A DNA stretch of 64,000 nucleotides from Paguma larvata (GCA_030068075.1 CM057839.1:54216960-54280959); one strand, 5' to 3'. Positions 35,503-47,995 are shown, counted from the stretch's first letter. Notes: generated by a model not told the origin, from the sequence alone. Made by a program: numbers and translations.

Positions 35503-35608
35503 GGCGCCTGGCTGGCTCAGTTGGTCGGGCAAACATGACTCTTGATGTCAGGGCCATGAATTCGAGCCCCAGGTTGGGCATGGAGCCTACTTAAAAAAAA
35601 AAAATTAA
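35503..35608 (+). mobile_element. Short CAN-SINE, old type
   Basis: 'tggcgcctggctggctcagt' head, 'gttgggcatggagcctactt' body end and an A12 tail. It lacks the CT-rich section. Confidence 0.88.
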
Positions 35609-36098
35609 CACAGCAACAAAACACATTGAGAGGAGGTTAATAGGGCTTCACCAGACTGCCACAGAGGGCCCGATGTAAAAAGGCTAAGAACCCATGGTTT
35701 AGAATGAAAAAAATAAACTGAAAAATGTCTAATTTTAAAAAGCTGGTATTAAAAAGTAGCATATTTTTATTAATTCCCTCTCAATTTCAGTATTTTCCTC
35801 ATATATATATTGCAAAAAATACATTTTTTATTGGCCACCATTTCATTCTGCAGATATTTACAAAACACATGGGCCTCTGATAACTCTTGAAAAAAATCGA
35901 AAGCTCTGACAGTGCTGGACTCTTACCCCACTACTTGTACAAAATGTAACATAATTTTACGGAGATTTATTCATCTAAGGAGTGTATGTCTTTTCCGCAG
36001 ACTAGTCTCTGTCCCCACTCATTGTATGCCTTGTTACTTTTTCACCACCTACTCATTTCCAGTGTTGGTCACTCAAGGTTGATACCACATCTCCTCTT
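35609..36098. other. Intergenic, no gene seen
   Basis: AT-rich DNA without recognisable features. Confidence 0.5.
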
Positions 36099-36296
36099 GG
36101 GGCACCTGGGGGGTTCAGTCAGTTGAGTGTCCAACTCTTTGTCTCAGTTCATGATCTCACAGTGGTTCGTGGTTTGAGCCCTGTGTCGGGCTCCATGTGG
36201 AGCCTGCTTCGGAGTCGAGGTCTCCCTTCCTCTCTGTTCCTCCCCACATCGGCACTTTGTCTCTCCTAAAATAAATGAACATAAACTTAAAAAATA
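36099..36296 (+). mobile_element. CAN-SINE, near full length
   Basis: 'ggggcacctggggggttcag' head and 'cctgtgtcgggctccatgtg' body. It lacks the 'tgacagctcagagcc' segment and ends in an AAAATAAATGAACATAAAC tail. Confidence 0.9.
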
Positions 36297-38277
36297 CGTA
36301 TATATCATATCACCTCTCACCCCTGACTTTTCATCTTTAAGTCACACGTCACAATTCTAGTGCATTGCCCAGTGGGTGGTAGAAGAATTTCTGGAAGTTA
36401 TTCCTAGGCCAGCATGGCTGGTAGTAACTGAATTATACAGGTAAATGGCTGAAAACCATGATTAAATACATCCCACTAAACACACCACATGCACCCCCAA
36501 GTCAACTTCCCTCTACCGTGCTTGGATTCCAGAAATGTCTACTGCCACTCCAGTGCCGCCACTCCAGTGTATTGTATATAAGAATAACGTAAAGATCAAA
36601 GTAGAAAGAGACAGCAGTCTTCACTGATTACAGATACAATATCTCATTTTTGCAAATTCTGTAAAAACATTTGGGCCTTGGAAGGAGCCCATGCAAGAGA
36701 AGATTCCTAGATTTTCTTGAAAAATCAGATGACCTGACAATAGTGGGCCCTCGTCCCCCGGGGCCCACAGCCCACTGAGCTAGGCGGTAAAACACCTGTC
36801 AACCAGGGCAGAGGCTTTCCGTTCTCCTAGTCTTTCCTCAGCCGGCTTCCCTCAGACATGCAACCTGTCGGCATCTCTAGCTATTTGACTTTGCAGGCGC
36901 GCACACCATCAAACCTGGGTACGGCCTGCTTAACTCTGGCTGAAGGACAGGCCTTAACCTTGCCTCTCGATGAAGGTTGTCTGACCTTGACTGAGATTAG
37001 AATAGATAGAATAGATTAACCAAAATAGCTAACTGAGGAAAAATATCTGTTGCGATTTTAGTTGCAGAAGCACCTAGAATTCTCCATTCCAATGTAATGC
37101 AATGGAAGTGTATGGAAACGGAAGTTTGATGGAAGCTTTTAGGTGTGCCTCAAGGGTGCAGCGGTATGTTCTGAGGGAGGAGAATGAGGGGGCGCTCGGA
37201 GAAAGGGACACCCATCTGCCCTTTCAAGGTTAGTGGGTTCGGCCAAGTAGAGGATGGAAGAGGAAGCTTTCCAGCAGACAGAATGGCACGAGCAGAAGGT
37301 GGATGCAGGAAGGTGGGGGGGGGTGCTGGCTGGGTGTCAGTGAGGGGGAGCTAGAAAAGGTGGTAAAAGCTGAACGGTTCTCGTCAGCTATTAGAAACCA
37401 AGGACTAAAATGTTCATGATTTATCATTCGTTAATATGGTGGCCTACTGGGAATGACTTACCTTTTTAAAAAAGCCTTTTGGAGCCCCCCAAAAACTGAC
37501 CCAAAGGGAGTCTTTCTATTTTTTTAATTTTTGATTATGGAAATTTCAGTAAAATATCAAACCCTCATGTACCCATCATCCAGCTTCTTAATTATCAACT
37601 CATTGCCAGGCTGGTTTCATCTGTATCACCGTCCATGTCTCCCTTTCTCTGTACTGTTCTCTAAAAGATTAAGACTCTTAAAAAAAAAAAAAAAAAAGGC
37701 ATAATATCATCAATGTCATAATTTTTTTTTACAATTTATTTTAATCAGGATCCAAATAAGGTCCATAACTGCCATTATCTGCTCTTTTTAGTCTCTTCAT
37801 CTATAGTTCGTCTCTTTGTTTTTTCTTTCAATTTGTTTAAAAAAAAAACAACACAGTTATTTGTCCTTTAGAACCCACCCCTCCCCCCCCACCCGTCGGG
37901 ATTTTGGTGATGGCATCTCTGCGATGGAGTTTCATGCATCCTCTGTTCCCGAAGTCGCGGTACTTTGGTAGAGTTGCACGTCAGCCAGATTCAGGTTTCA
38001 TCTTTTTCATGAGACCATTTCATAGGTGGTATTGTGTTCTTTCACCAAGAGGCACTTTATGCCTGCTTCTCTCTTTTTTTGTGATTATTACCAATTGTCG
38101 ATACTCAATTCTAGACGAGAACGGATCTGTAATGAGGCAATTTCAGAGACGCAAGCAGGCCAATTGCGGGAGGGGTATTTTGGGGCACAGAGAACCAGGA
38201 TATTTTGCCACCCTTTGTATAATGTCCCATATCACAAGGGAGACAGGTTCTTAGTCTTTTCTCAAATAAGGTTCTTG
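36297..38277. other. Intergenic, no gene seen
   Basis: 37500-37720 and 37730-38170 read like the 3'UTR of old L1 elements ('cccatcatccagcttcttaa', 'aatcaggatccaaataaggt'). I call them LINE-like at low confidence. An A18 run lies at 37681-37698. No coding gene seen. Confidence 0.45.
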
Positions 38278-38484
38278 CAGGATGCCTGGGTGGCTCAGTC
38301 TGTTAAGTTTCTGACTTCAGCTCCTGTCACGATCTCAACCATTGATGAGTTTGAGCCCTGCATCAGGCTCCATGCTGGCAGCTCAGAGCCTGGAGCCTGC
38401 TTGCGATTCTGTATCTCCCTCTCTCTCTGCCCCTCCTCGTACTGTCTCTGTCTTTCAAAAAATGAATAAACATTAAAAAAAAGA
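38278..38484 (+). mobile_element. CAN-SINE, full length
   Basis: 'ggatgcctgggtggctcagt' head, 'gctggcagctcagagcctgg' body and an AATGAATAAACATTAAAA tail, followed by a short (TA)n. Confidence 0.92.
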
Positions 38485-39019
38485 CATATATATATATATA
38501 CATATACTTTTCAAATAAAGTCACAAAGGAGCTATTGTAACCTCCATTAGCTTTCTTCTCTCCATGTAATTTACCTATTCCCTTTTCTCAAATACCATAT
38601 ATACTGGCCCTTTCCATGCTTCACTAATTACGTTCCTTAATTCAACAGACGCTTCCCGAATGCCTGCCCTATGGAAAGAACGGAACTAGGCCCCGTGGGG
38701 GGGTGGGAAGCTTCCAAACTAGACCCGCTGTCAAGGAGACTTAGAACCCAGTACGGGAGGTTCAGCTCTGCGGGCTTTCCCACAGAGGGGAGGAAAGAGA
38801 CCTTTGTGGAGCTGGTGCTTGAACCCAACTAAGGTAGATGGAATGATCTGGAAAGGGATGTTCTAGGCCAAGGGACTAACCTGAAGAATGGTGCAGAGGC
38901 AGGAGATCTTGGGACACGTCTGCGAAAAAGAAAGTGGTTCAGTTTGGGTCAGGGATGGGAAGGAGGATTGGCAGGAAATGGAAATTGTGAGGAAAATGGG
39001 TGTGGGGTTCAGCATTCAC

Positions 39020-39390
39020 CCATCATACATACAGCCCGGCCCTGCCACTCCTAGGTATTTACCCAAGAGAATTAAAACATATGTCCACTCACAGGCCAAC
39101 ACATGGATGTTCATAGTAGCCTTATTCACAGCGACCAAAAACTAGAAACATCAGCAGGATCCCACTGGAACGCCACTATAAAGGAAAAAATTGCCAATAC
39201 CTCCAGAGCATGGACGAACCTCAGAATCATTAAAACGAATGAAAAGGAAATGCACAACTAATAGTGACAGAAGCAGTGTGAATTTGGCCTTAGAAGTGCA
39301 GCCAAATGGACTACAAAGGGGCACGGGCATATCTTTGGGGTAACAGAGATGCTTTGTATCAGGACTGTGGTAGTGATGAGGTTTTGGGGT
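39020..39390 (+). mobile_element. Old L1 fragment (L1ME-like)
   Basis: 'cactcctaggtatttaccca', 'catggatgttcatagtagcc' and 'aatgaaaaggaaatgcacaa' follow the order of an old L1 ORF2 end. It is cut off at about 39390 by an LTR. Confidence 0.65.
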
Positions 39391-39394
39391 GATG

Positions 39395-39740
39395 GTGGGG
39401 TTCACAGCTGACAGCCAAGAAAGACTTCTTGAAGACGTCTTTGGTGCAAAAAGGAAATTTTATTGAAGCAGGGTGACAGGACCCGTGGGCAGAGAGAGCT
39501 GCACTGACTGGGCTTGTGCAGAGTGGCTGGTTATATATAGATTGCTGGAGGCCTGGCTATTATCAAGCTACGGTGGTTTTTCCCTTGAGCAAAACATTAA
39601 CATTAAGACAGTGGGGAGTTCCTGGACTTTAGGCTATTTATAAGATTGCCCTTTTCTTGTAATATTACTAATGTATTTGTAAACCGATGGAGACGCTACC
39701 AGTTTAACCATTTGTTTTCTGTCCTCTCCTTTGTTCTTGG
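39395..39740 (-). mobile_element. ERV-type LTR, minus strand (solo)
   Basis: Read on the minus strand it has a TATATA-type box (39530-39537), AATAAA (about 39462) and a U5-like end 'tttgcaccaaagac', 'tttcttggctgtcag', 'catcaccccaaaacc'. The same blocks in the same order form the plus-strand copy at 42085-42455. No internal viral genes lie beside it. The retroviral class is not assigned. Confidence 0.7.
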
Positions 39741-40160
39741 GCAGCCGGGGCGGGGGCGGGGGGTGCCCACGGAATGTCACGTATACCTCACCCGGCTGGG
39801 GGTGGGGGAGCTCGCCTGTGCTCCACCCTCAGCTTGCCTTATGCTCCCTCTCGGGGGTGGTCTCAAGGGCATACACATCCATCAGAATTCATCAAATTGA
39901 AACGGATACTGTCGCTTGTGTATATTATACAGCAACAAGATGTAGTGTTTTAAAATTACGTGTGGGACACGTGGTGGAGGTTTTCGAAAGACAGACTGAA
40001 GGGGGCACAGCGTGAAAAGAAGGGGTGGTGTGCGTGGATGCAATGGTCGGTACTCACCACCAGCTGCCATTCAGGCCAGTATTGCCTCCAGCACAGTTAC
40101 TCAACCGTGGTCCACAGCCTGGAGCAGAAGTTGAGATAAAAGAGAAGCCGAGGCATATTA
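39741..40160. other. Intergenic, no gene seen
   Basis: 39745-39860 is G-rich and may continue the LTR U3. 39900-40020 has a second L1-like end ('atattatacagcaacaagat'). No gene recognised. Confidence 0.4.
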
Positions 40161-40480
40161 AAAAAAAAAAAATTAGAGTTTATAAGCAAGAATGATTTGA
40201 CTGGGGACCGCCAGACCAGTAGTGTTTGGGAGGATTCCAGCAAAGGGAGCTCAGGGAAAGACTTCTATGGAAAGGCAGAAACATAGCAAGGAAATTATTT
40301 GATTGGTTGCAGGTTTTGGGAAAGCCTAGGTGGTTGTTCCTGATTGGTTGTCCTTAGCTTTTGGTTTCTTAGCTTTAAGACATTTTGGTTTGCTCTCACT
40401 GCTAAGGTATTAGCGCCACCTCAGCTCCTGGCCTCTCTGTTTAGTTATTTAGCAGGATTTAGAAACTTTTAAGGCAACTT
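40160..40480 (-). mobile_element. Possible LTR (unassigned)
   Basis: Two ATTGGTTG boxes 42 bp apart (about 40301 and 40343) are inverted CCAAT boxes, as in a minus-strand U3. The surrounding composition is LTR-like. No family is recognised. Confidence 0.3.
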
Positions 40481-40779
40481 AATAATTTTATTTGTCGTGT
40501 ATGAAAATATGACCTAAAAACCTAATAAAGAAGGGTTTAGAACTGTAGTATCTATACTTTAGTATTTTTTTCCCATGATACTGTGGTTCATAATAAGAAA
40601 TAGATATTTCTGTCTTATCGTGGGTTCCCAGCACTTAGCACTTTAAACCTTTGTAATTTCCTAAGCCCTAAGCGATAAGAGCTATCACGGCCTCTTTTGT
40701 TTCCAGATCCTGAAATAGCTCCAGAAGATAGAAGTGAAGTGTGTGTTTTTTGTATCCCTAACAAGTCCTGTTCAATGAC

Positions 40780-41430
40780 ATCTGATTTATGTTAACGGAG
40801 TGACTTTTGTAAAGTCCTACTTGTACCTGGGCTGGTTGCCAGGGGAACCCTCTGAGGGATGAAAGGGCTGGAACTCTCAGCCCCATACCTCCCGGGAGGG
40901 GAGAAGGAAGAGTTGGAGACTGACTTCAGTTACCAAAGGCCAATGATTTAGTCAATGATGCTTATGTAATGAAGCCTCCAGGTTCTGAGACTTCTGGGCT
41001 GGAAACATACCTACGCGCTGGGAGGGCGACGAGCCTGGGGAGGTGCCTTCTACCCCCTTCCCCAAACCTTGGCCCGTGCGCCTCTTCCGTGTGGCTGTTC
41101 CCCTGAGTCCTGTCCTTTTGTGGCAAACCGGTAAGATAAGTGAAATGTTTTGAGGTCCGTGAGCCACTCTGGCAAATTAGTCCAACCTGAGGAGGCAGCG
41201 TGGGCATCTCGTTTCTAGAAGCAGGGGTGACCTGGACTTGGGACTGGCATCTGAAGTGGTGGGCGGAGGGGACAGTTCCGTAGGACTGATTGCTTACATG
41301 GGATCTGATGCTCTCTCCAGGTAGACTGTGTCAGAATTGCGTTAAGTTGTGGGACACCCAGCTGGTGTCACGGAATGGCTCGGTGATTGGAAAAACTACA
41401 CGTATTTGGTGACTAAAAGTGTGTGTCAGA
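40780..41430 (+). mobile_element. ERVL-type LTR, canonical order
   Basis: Ordered blocks: 'ggaactctcagccccatacc', 'ggccaatgatttagtcaatg', 'gtaatgaagcctcca', 'gtgagccactctggcaaatt', 'gacttgggactggcatctga', 'ggacacccagctggtgtcac', ending 'tttggtgactaaaagtg'. The last resembles the tRNA-Leu primer-binding site that follows ERVL LTRs. Two other copies of this family occur at 43400-44050 and 61424-62255. No internal genes are present. Confidence 0.65.
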
Positions 41431-41763
41431 AATGAAGAGTATATATAAAGTGACACACTTTAGACTTCCTAGTTTGCTTTTCTGGTAGCTCATGTTCATT
41501 GCGTTTTGCACAAGCTACCAGTCCACAACGGACTGAAATGTGAAGAGAATCATCCCTTTACCACAGTTTGGGCAGAGCTGCACTAGAGTCAGAACAAGGC
41601 AAGGCAAGAGCTTTGGCAGTTTAGAGTTTTGGGAAAAAGAGAACACATGTGCACAATAATTAAAAGTTGGCTGTTAAGAAGCTTGTGGTTTGCCCCAGGC
41701 ATGGAAATGAGGGGGGAGCGTGAGCAGGCACGGTAAGCAGGACTTAAAGTGGCGATGTAGGAG

Positions 41764-41972
41764 CATGGCGGGGGGGAGGCTCAGTCAGTTCAGTGTCTGA
41801 CTCTTGATTTCATCTCAGGTCCTGATCTCATGGTTCAGGAGTTCGAGCCCTGCTTCAGGCTCTGCACTGACAGTGCAGCGGGATTCTCTCTCCCCCTCTC
41901 TCTGTTCATCCCCTGCTCGAGTGCTCTCTCTCTCTCAAAATAAATAAGTAAACATTAAAAAATAATAATAAA
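41764..41972 (+). mobile_element. CAN-SINE, damaged head
   Basis: 'gggggggaggctcagtcagt' is a shortened head, followed by 'gagttcgagccctgcttcag'. The tail is AAATAAGTAAACATTAAAA. 'aaagtggc' is present before and after. Confidence 0.9.
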
Positions 41973-42084
41973 GTGGCAATTTAATCACAGCAGTATTGGT
42001 TTCAGACTCCTCGTGATGAGGGAGCACGGGGCAGGCTGAGGAAAAAGTGCAGGCTGACAGCCACCCCCCACCCAGGTGGGACAC

Positions 42085-42455
42085 TACCATGTTCCCTGGA
42101 CCAGTTAACCAGAAAATGGCAATCCCATCATAGCCTAAAGTCTGGGAACTCCCTACTGTCTCAAAGTTAATGCTTAGTTAGAGGGGAAAAACAACTTTAG
42201 CTTGACAATGGCTAGGCTTCCAGTAAGTCGTTAGCATGTGAGAGTCTGTTTGGAAACTCCCTCTAGACTTTATCTCCCCTGACTCCATTAAATGGTCACC
42301 CCTCACACTAGCAGTGCGCCTCTTCCTGCCAACAGATCCTATCCCCATGCTTTAGTAAAATCACCTTTTTGCACCAAAGACATCAAGAATTCTTTCTTGG
42401 CTGTCGGCTCTGGATCCCACAAACCTCCCCCATCACCCCAAAACTTCATCACTAG
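42085..42455 (+). mobile_element. ERV-type LTR, plus strand (solo)
   Basis: 'tagcctaaagtctgggaact', 'gtttagc.tgacaatggcta'-like blocks, 'tttttgcaccaaagac', 'tttcttggctgtcgg' and 'catcaccccaaaacttcatc' match the minus-strand LTR at 39395-39740 block for block. It differs in the middle (no TATATA run). Independent solo copy in opposite orientation. Confidence 0.7.
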
Positions 42456-42661
42456 AGTGCTCGCAGGACCTTAGCCTATATTCAGATTTAAGTCTAGGCT
42501 GCTGTTAGATAAATGAAGAACAAAATATCGGTGGGCGAGAGGGAATTGAAGCTTTATGTTTCTTACGCTAACCTCCTACACCCTGGAAGCTCATGGCTAC
42601 TTTCACGTTTTTAAAAGAAGTTATTTATACATAAGGGAAATGTGTAAAGAAATCTCAGTAA

Positions 42662-42880
42662 GGGGCGCCTGAGTGGCTCAGTTAGTTAAGCGTCCGACTT
42701 CGGCTCAGGTCAGGATCTCACGGTCTGTGAGTCGAGCCCCGCGTCGGGCTCTGTGCTGACAGCTCAGAGCCCAGAGCCTGCTTCACATTCTGTGTCTCCC
42801 TCTCTCTGCCTCTCCCCCATTCACACTCTCTGCCCGCTTGCACTCTGTCTCTCTCTCAAAAATAAACATTAAAAAAAGAC
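42662..42880 (+). mobile_element. CAN-SINE, full length
   Basis: 'ggggcgcctgagtggctcag' head, 'gtgctgacagctcagagccc' body, an extended CT-rich section with a partial internal repeat ('cactctctgcccgcttgcac') and an AAAATAAACATTAAAAAAAG tail. Confidence 0.94.
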
Positions 42881-43400
42881 AAGTGTAAGAAAGAAAAGTC
42901 TAATCTTAAAAGATGCTGCACGTAAGGGTCACCGTGTCACAGCTCCCATGTCAGGTGGGGATGGATTTGGGCCTCCTGCTTAATGATGCGCCATATTTTT
43001 ATATAACATTCTCCCTCCTTCTAGGCCTCGCTACTTACACAGCAATACACAGCCTAATCTAGAAGTCTATACTTAGCCAAATTATCAATCATGTAGAGAG
43101 AAGGATGTTTTATACAGGCAAAATCTCAAAAAAAAAAAAATTCTAACCTCTCAATAAGCTATTAGAGAGCTTCTTCACCAAGATAGAAAGGAAATTTGGG
43201 ATTTAGGCAAACTGGTAATGAGACGGAGGCACCAGACTAAGGGGAGAAAAGAGCCATGGGACCACAGGGCAGCAAGATGGCGCAAGCCTCTGAGAGGGAG
43301 CTCTCCAGGAAATGAAACAGTCAGTCCGATAGGTTCCTGGAACACTTCCAAGTTTTGAACAAAAAATTTACATTTTGCAATGTTGTGATTTATAATAAGA
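42881..43400. other. Intergenic, no gene seen
   Basis: No gene or named repeat recognised. A13 run at about 43128-43140. Confidence 0.5.
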
Positions 43401-44050
43401 CAAATATTTGATCTTTGTCCCTGTGTCTGGCAGAGGTCCTAAAACCTTTGGGATTCCCTGTGAAGAGGGCAATAAAAGGTGTCACTCCTGGAAAGCATCT
43501 AGGGACGAAGCAGATTGCCAGTAGACCCAATGGTGTGACCGAAGGGTTGAAAATTTCGGTTTTACCCCATCTCTTCCTGGGGGGGCAGGGGCTGGAGATT
43601 GAGCCCAATCACCAACGGCCAATGATTTAATCAGTCATGCCTTGGTATTGAAGCCTCCATAAAAATTCAAAAGGATAGGGTTCTGAGAGCTTCCGGGTTA
43701 AGAACGTATCTATCTGTATGTCAAGTGTGACATGCTCTGATTCAGTCTACCTGGAGATAGCATCGGATCCTCAGTCCTACGGGACTGTCCCCTCCTCCCC
43801 CACTTCTGATGCCAGTCCCAAGTCCAGGTCCCCTTCATGTTGGACTAATTTGCAAGAGCGGCTCACAGACCTCAGGAAAACACTTTTACCAGATTGCCGG
43901 TTTGCCATAATGAGAGGACTCGGGAAGAGCCAGAGGGGAGAGACGCATAGGACAAGGTATGGGGAAGGGGGTGGAGAGCTTCTACACCCGCTCCAAGCTC
44001 GCCATCCTCCACAGAGAGTCCTTTTCCACAGAGAAAGTCAGAAGGGAATA
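43400..44050. mobile_element. ERVL-type LTR with inverted 3' half
   Basis: 43420-43715 matches the 5' half of the LTR at 40780-41430 on the plus strand ('ggccaatgatttaatcagtc', 'attgaagcctccat'). 43725-44030 matches the 3' half of the same LTR on the minus strand ('cagtctacctggagatagca', 'gatgccagtcccaagtccag', 'ttggactaatttgcaagagc'). The two halves together make about one element, so a segment of roughly 300 bp is inverted in place. Confidence 0.65.
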
Positions 44051-46326
44051 TCTAAATCTGAAGCTGAAAAATCAAGTAATCATTGAAGCAAGTTATTTAG
44101 AAAGAAAAAAAAGACAGAAAATATGCAGATTGTGTCTCGGGACAGTAAAAATAGCCTGGCAGGAGCGAGGTGAGGCAAGGGACTGATGTTTTTGCTCTAA
44201 GTTCGGTAGTCTAGGGTGTGAAACCCTCTTTTTCCTGAAAGCATATCCAAGTGAAACCCAGCACTGCGTGCAGTTATCTCCCATCATTCTTTTAATCCCC
44301 GACAAACACGCACTGAGCACCTGCGTGCTAAGCGCCGGGCACTGTTCTGAACACTCAGGATGTGCAGAGCCCTAAAGCCAGGCCTTTTTGGAGCCTGGGG
44401 TAAAGAGAAGCCAGCAAGCAAGTAACTAACGTGGTATGTTAGATGGTGGTGCCATGGAGGAAATAAAAAGCAAAGGGGGTTGGGTGGTAGGGGTGTGGAC
44501 TTAAATGGCGTCGTCAGAGGCCTCTTGATCTTGACAAGATGGCCTCTGAGCAGACCGTAAGTGTGTCAGCAAGTCGCGTGACTCTCTGGGAAAAGAATCT
44601 GCGCGGAGCAACAGCGTAGAGGCTGTGAAGTGGACGCCTGCCAGCTAAAATGCAGGTGTGGGAAGGGGTTTCAGATACAGGCAACCTGAGGGGCTAGAAA
44701 ATATTCAGCAAAACCACAGGATATTGGTAGGGGAAGCAAAGCATCTGTTGGGGGAGTTCTGCCCAACTCTCACACCCTAAAAACCACAGGGCTTGGTAAC
44801 TGCCTTAGAGAAGCAGGCCTCCACATTGCTCTCGGGACGCTAAAACCAGCTGCTCACATTCACACCCGGCCCTCCTCCTTCGTGGAACAGTTTGCACATT
44901 ACTTAACCGATTTTCAAAAGCTTAGTCACTTTTGCTTTTAATAGATGCCAGCAGTTGGTATTTACTGTCCCGCCGGTATGATGGCAGTCGCCAGGGGTGG
45001 TGACACCCAGCCCATGCTCCACTCGACAAAACCCATTAATGCGGATTGCCCTCATGTTAATGACAGAGGACACTCAGGAGGGATGGGGAGAAACACCGAG
45101 TTTACACTTAGCATCCACTCTCGTGCTTGTCATCTGTTGATATCCTTATTCCACCTCAATAAGGTAGCAAAAGAGGTGTTAATGTAGTTATTTCCTCCTC
45201 TTACTTGCCTGATTCCCACCTCCGCTCCGGGATGAATATTAGCTTGGACGTTTGACTCACGAGACAAATTGGCAGTTCTTGAGGGAGACTTCCAAATTCA
45301 CACACTTAAGAAAATTACTGTGTACAGCTGTTCTGAATATGCGTCCATAAAATACCAACGTTCTCTGTGATTTACCAGAGCTCTGCCAGCTGCTTAGGGA
45401 ATGGCAGATTTAATCCTGAGTAGAGTCATCTTGGAATCCTGTGCCCTAGGCGAGCCCATGGGCAAGCAGCACTTGAAAATAAACTAGAACTTACCTGCCA
45501 TCTTTACACATGAAGAAAATCACCAAGTACAAGACTAGCCTTCTAACGACACCCTCAGGAACTCAGGCCTGAAGGTCTAGTATAGTCTACAGAAAGTACC
45601 GCGGTGTCTGTGTCCTCTCCCGCAGAGGACCCCTCACGTGAGTCACCTGCCGTCTGAATTCTCATTTCTCCGTGTCAAATTGTGATGCATTCATGCAAAA
45701 GCACTCCGTAAAGCCCCCGCCCCCACGCGTCCTGCTATACCTCTAGCTCAGGAGAGTACAATATATAAACGGAGGAGGGTGTCAGTAATCCTGGAGGCAG
45801 CGGAGAGGCATCAGCAATTGATGGAAACATCACTGAACAAGTAATTACTTTGGAAAGAATCTTCCCCTAGGCTCCAAGGTGCCATCTCTCACTCAACCGT
45901 AGAGACTCCTGCTCACACCACACGTACCTGAGGCCACACGGCCCAGCGTAGGGAGGAATCTCGTACGCCAGTTTCCAGGCTGTTACATGAAACCATGTGT
46001 AATAGAACAAATCCACAGTCTACTAGCTCTTAGAAAATAAACTAGAATGTTCCAGTAGTTAGAAACATGCCCCACCAAGAGTTTAAAAAAAAAAAAGAAA
46101 AAACGGCTTTGGAGTGCCCACAAGCAACAAGCCTTACGGTCAGATGTACCACTGCTGCACTTAGGGGTGGATTTGGAGGAATTCGGTGGGATAAATATAA
46201 ACTACCAGGCTTATTAGGATTTGTAGCTTTATCTGCAAACTCCAAGCTTAAAGAACCTACCTTACTGAGCTGGCTGTCAGAGCAGTTAACTCCTTCAACA
46301 GAGGGTGCACAGCACTTTTTCAAAGA
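44051..46326. other. Intergenic, no gene seen
   Basis: 44290-44460 is a diverged copy of a common ancient repeat. The rest looks unique. Frames up to 80 codons, no domains. No splice or RNA gene signals recognised. Confidence 0.5.
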
Positions 46327-46411
46327 CATTATTTTTAATCAATCTCTACACCCAATGTGGGGCTTGAACTTACAAACTCAGATCTACCAACTGAGCCAGC
46401 CAGGCACCCCA
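46327..46411 (-). mobile_element. Short CAN-SINE, old type
   Basis: 'caatctctacacccaatgtg', 'gggcttgaacttacaaactc' and 'gagccagccaggcacccc' on the plus strand are the reverse complement of a short SINEC. It is the last SINE before TPT1. Confidence 0.85.
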
Positions 46412-47689
46412 ACACCTTTTTCTTTAGTTGTGTTACATTAAACACTTTAGTCAGATTTTACCTTTGGGACGAAGGAATATCAAGTTACCCAAATAACTAA
46501 ATATCCAAAGTTAACTCATTTTTATATCAGGCCGGGCACTCGGTTCTTATGGGCAGCCTCTGGAATCATATACTCATGGCCACAAAGCTGGAGCTCTTTT
46601 GAAGGAATAGGTTTGTGGCCCACCAAGGGGCTGTTGTGCTTTCAGCATAGAAATAGGAGTTGTGTAGCAGCAATCTAAGCACAAATTACTGGTCACTAAG
46701 GCATGATCTCTCCTAATTCATTATAAGGTCCGCCTGATCTAAGTTCCATTGTAACGAATATTCTGGCTGCCAGCCAAGGTCACTCAGCCCATGCATATAT
46801 GCTCAGAACCTTAGGATACTTTTGCATCAATGTCTTCGAGTTGGTTGAGGTTCTTGCTGTTAAAATTTACCCTAATTGTCATCATTACCAATTTAGTTTG
46901 TAGTTATTGGTTAACCCTCAAGTTCAGACAATGGCGCTTACATCAATGCAAGTTCTATTTTAAGAAAAAGGTCTATTGACTCAAATGAGCCATTCACACA
47001 CCTATTAAGCAGATGAACAGGCAATAAAAAACACGTAGTAGTCGATCCTAAAACACAGAGGTTAGAGGCACCAGCCCCCTGTAAAAAAAACCTGCGCGTT
47101 AACCTTCGACTCCTAAATACCTAATGACTAGTGTTGACCAGAAGCCTTACAGACAGCACACTGAACATATTTTGTATGTTGTATACTGTAGCCTTACAAT
47201 AAAGCTGGAGAAAAAAAGCATGAACTACTCTACAGCACTGTAAAAACCGTCTAAGTGTACCCAGGCGATTCAAACCCATGTTGTTCAAGGCTCACCCGTT
47301 TCAATGGACAGTTCCTGGGCAATACGCTTCCTGTGGTTCTTCGATTCCATTTTTACCAGGCTTTCTTCCCCTACTATTCAAACCAAATGTTTTGTCAAGT
47401 TCGCCTTCTCGGTCCCCATCTTGACTAGTTTTGCGGCAGGTAACCCTGAAACACTGTCCGCCGGCCTTCCAGACCACTCCTGGGATTTTCCTACCTCTGG
47501 GACCAGTTCCTTCTGAATCACCTTTGCCTGTAACTCAAGCTGTATGCTGGAGGGTAGAGTCTATCCCAAGTCATCTCAGGGCGTTCTGGCTTCAAAGGGC
47601 ACGCACGGGGATTTTTCTCAGAATCTCTTTAAATGCTTAGACCTTTCCTTTCTCCTCCTGAGCAAAATATTCAATTGCTTACCCAATTC
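46412..47689. other. Intergenic, no gene seen
   Basis: No recognisable gene. 47050-47300 is faintly repeat-like ('gcacactgaacatattttgt', 'ggctcacccgtttcaatgga'). Family not assigned. Confidence 0.45.
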
Positions 47690-47995
47690 ATTAGGTCAGA
47701 TCATGGTACCCTTCTGCTCAAAGCCTGCCCATGGCCTTCCTACATGGTTTCCGCTTTTCCTGGGTACTCACTTCTATGCCTTAACTTTTTCCCTTATCAT
47801 CGCGGGTCCAACTGGCTACCTTGTCCCCAGAACATGTCAAGCACACTCCACTTCAGACTCTGCGTTTGCTATTCTTTCCTTGGAATGTTCTGCCTCCAGA
47901 TATGCACAGTCTACTTCCTTGCTTTCAGGTTCCTACTCAAATCACATTACAGAGGCCTTCCCAGACGACACTATTAAAGTCCTTTTTCAATTTTT
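47690..47995 (+). mobile_element. L2 LINE 3'-region fragment
   Basis: 'ctgctcaaagcctgcccatg', 'gaacatgtcaagcacactcc', 'ttccttggaatgttctgcct', 'ggttcctactcaaatcacat' and 'agaggccttcccagacgaca' are the L2 3' region in order. Frames here (up to 160 codons at 47544-48026) are L2-derived and not genes. Confidence 0.8.

Noticed and set aside
36880..36960. Possible tRNA gene
   Set aside because: Only loose A- and B-box-like matches and no cloverleaf. All convincing tRNA-like promoters here belong to CAN-SINEs.
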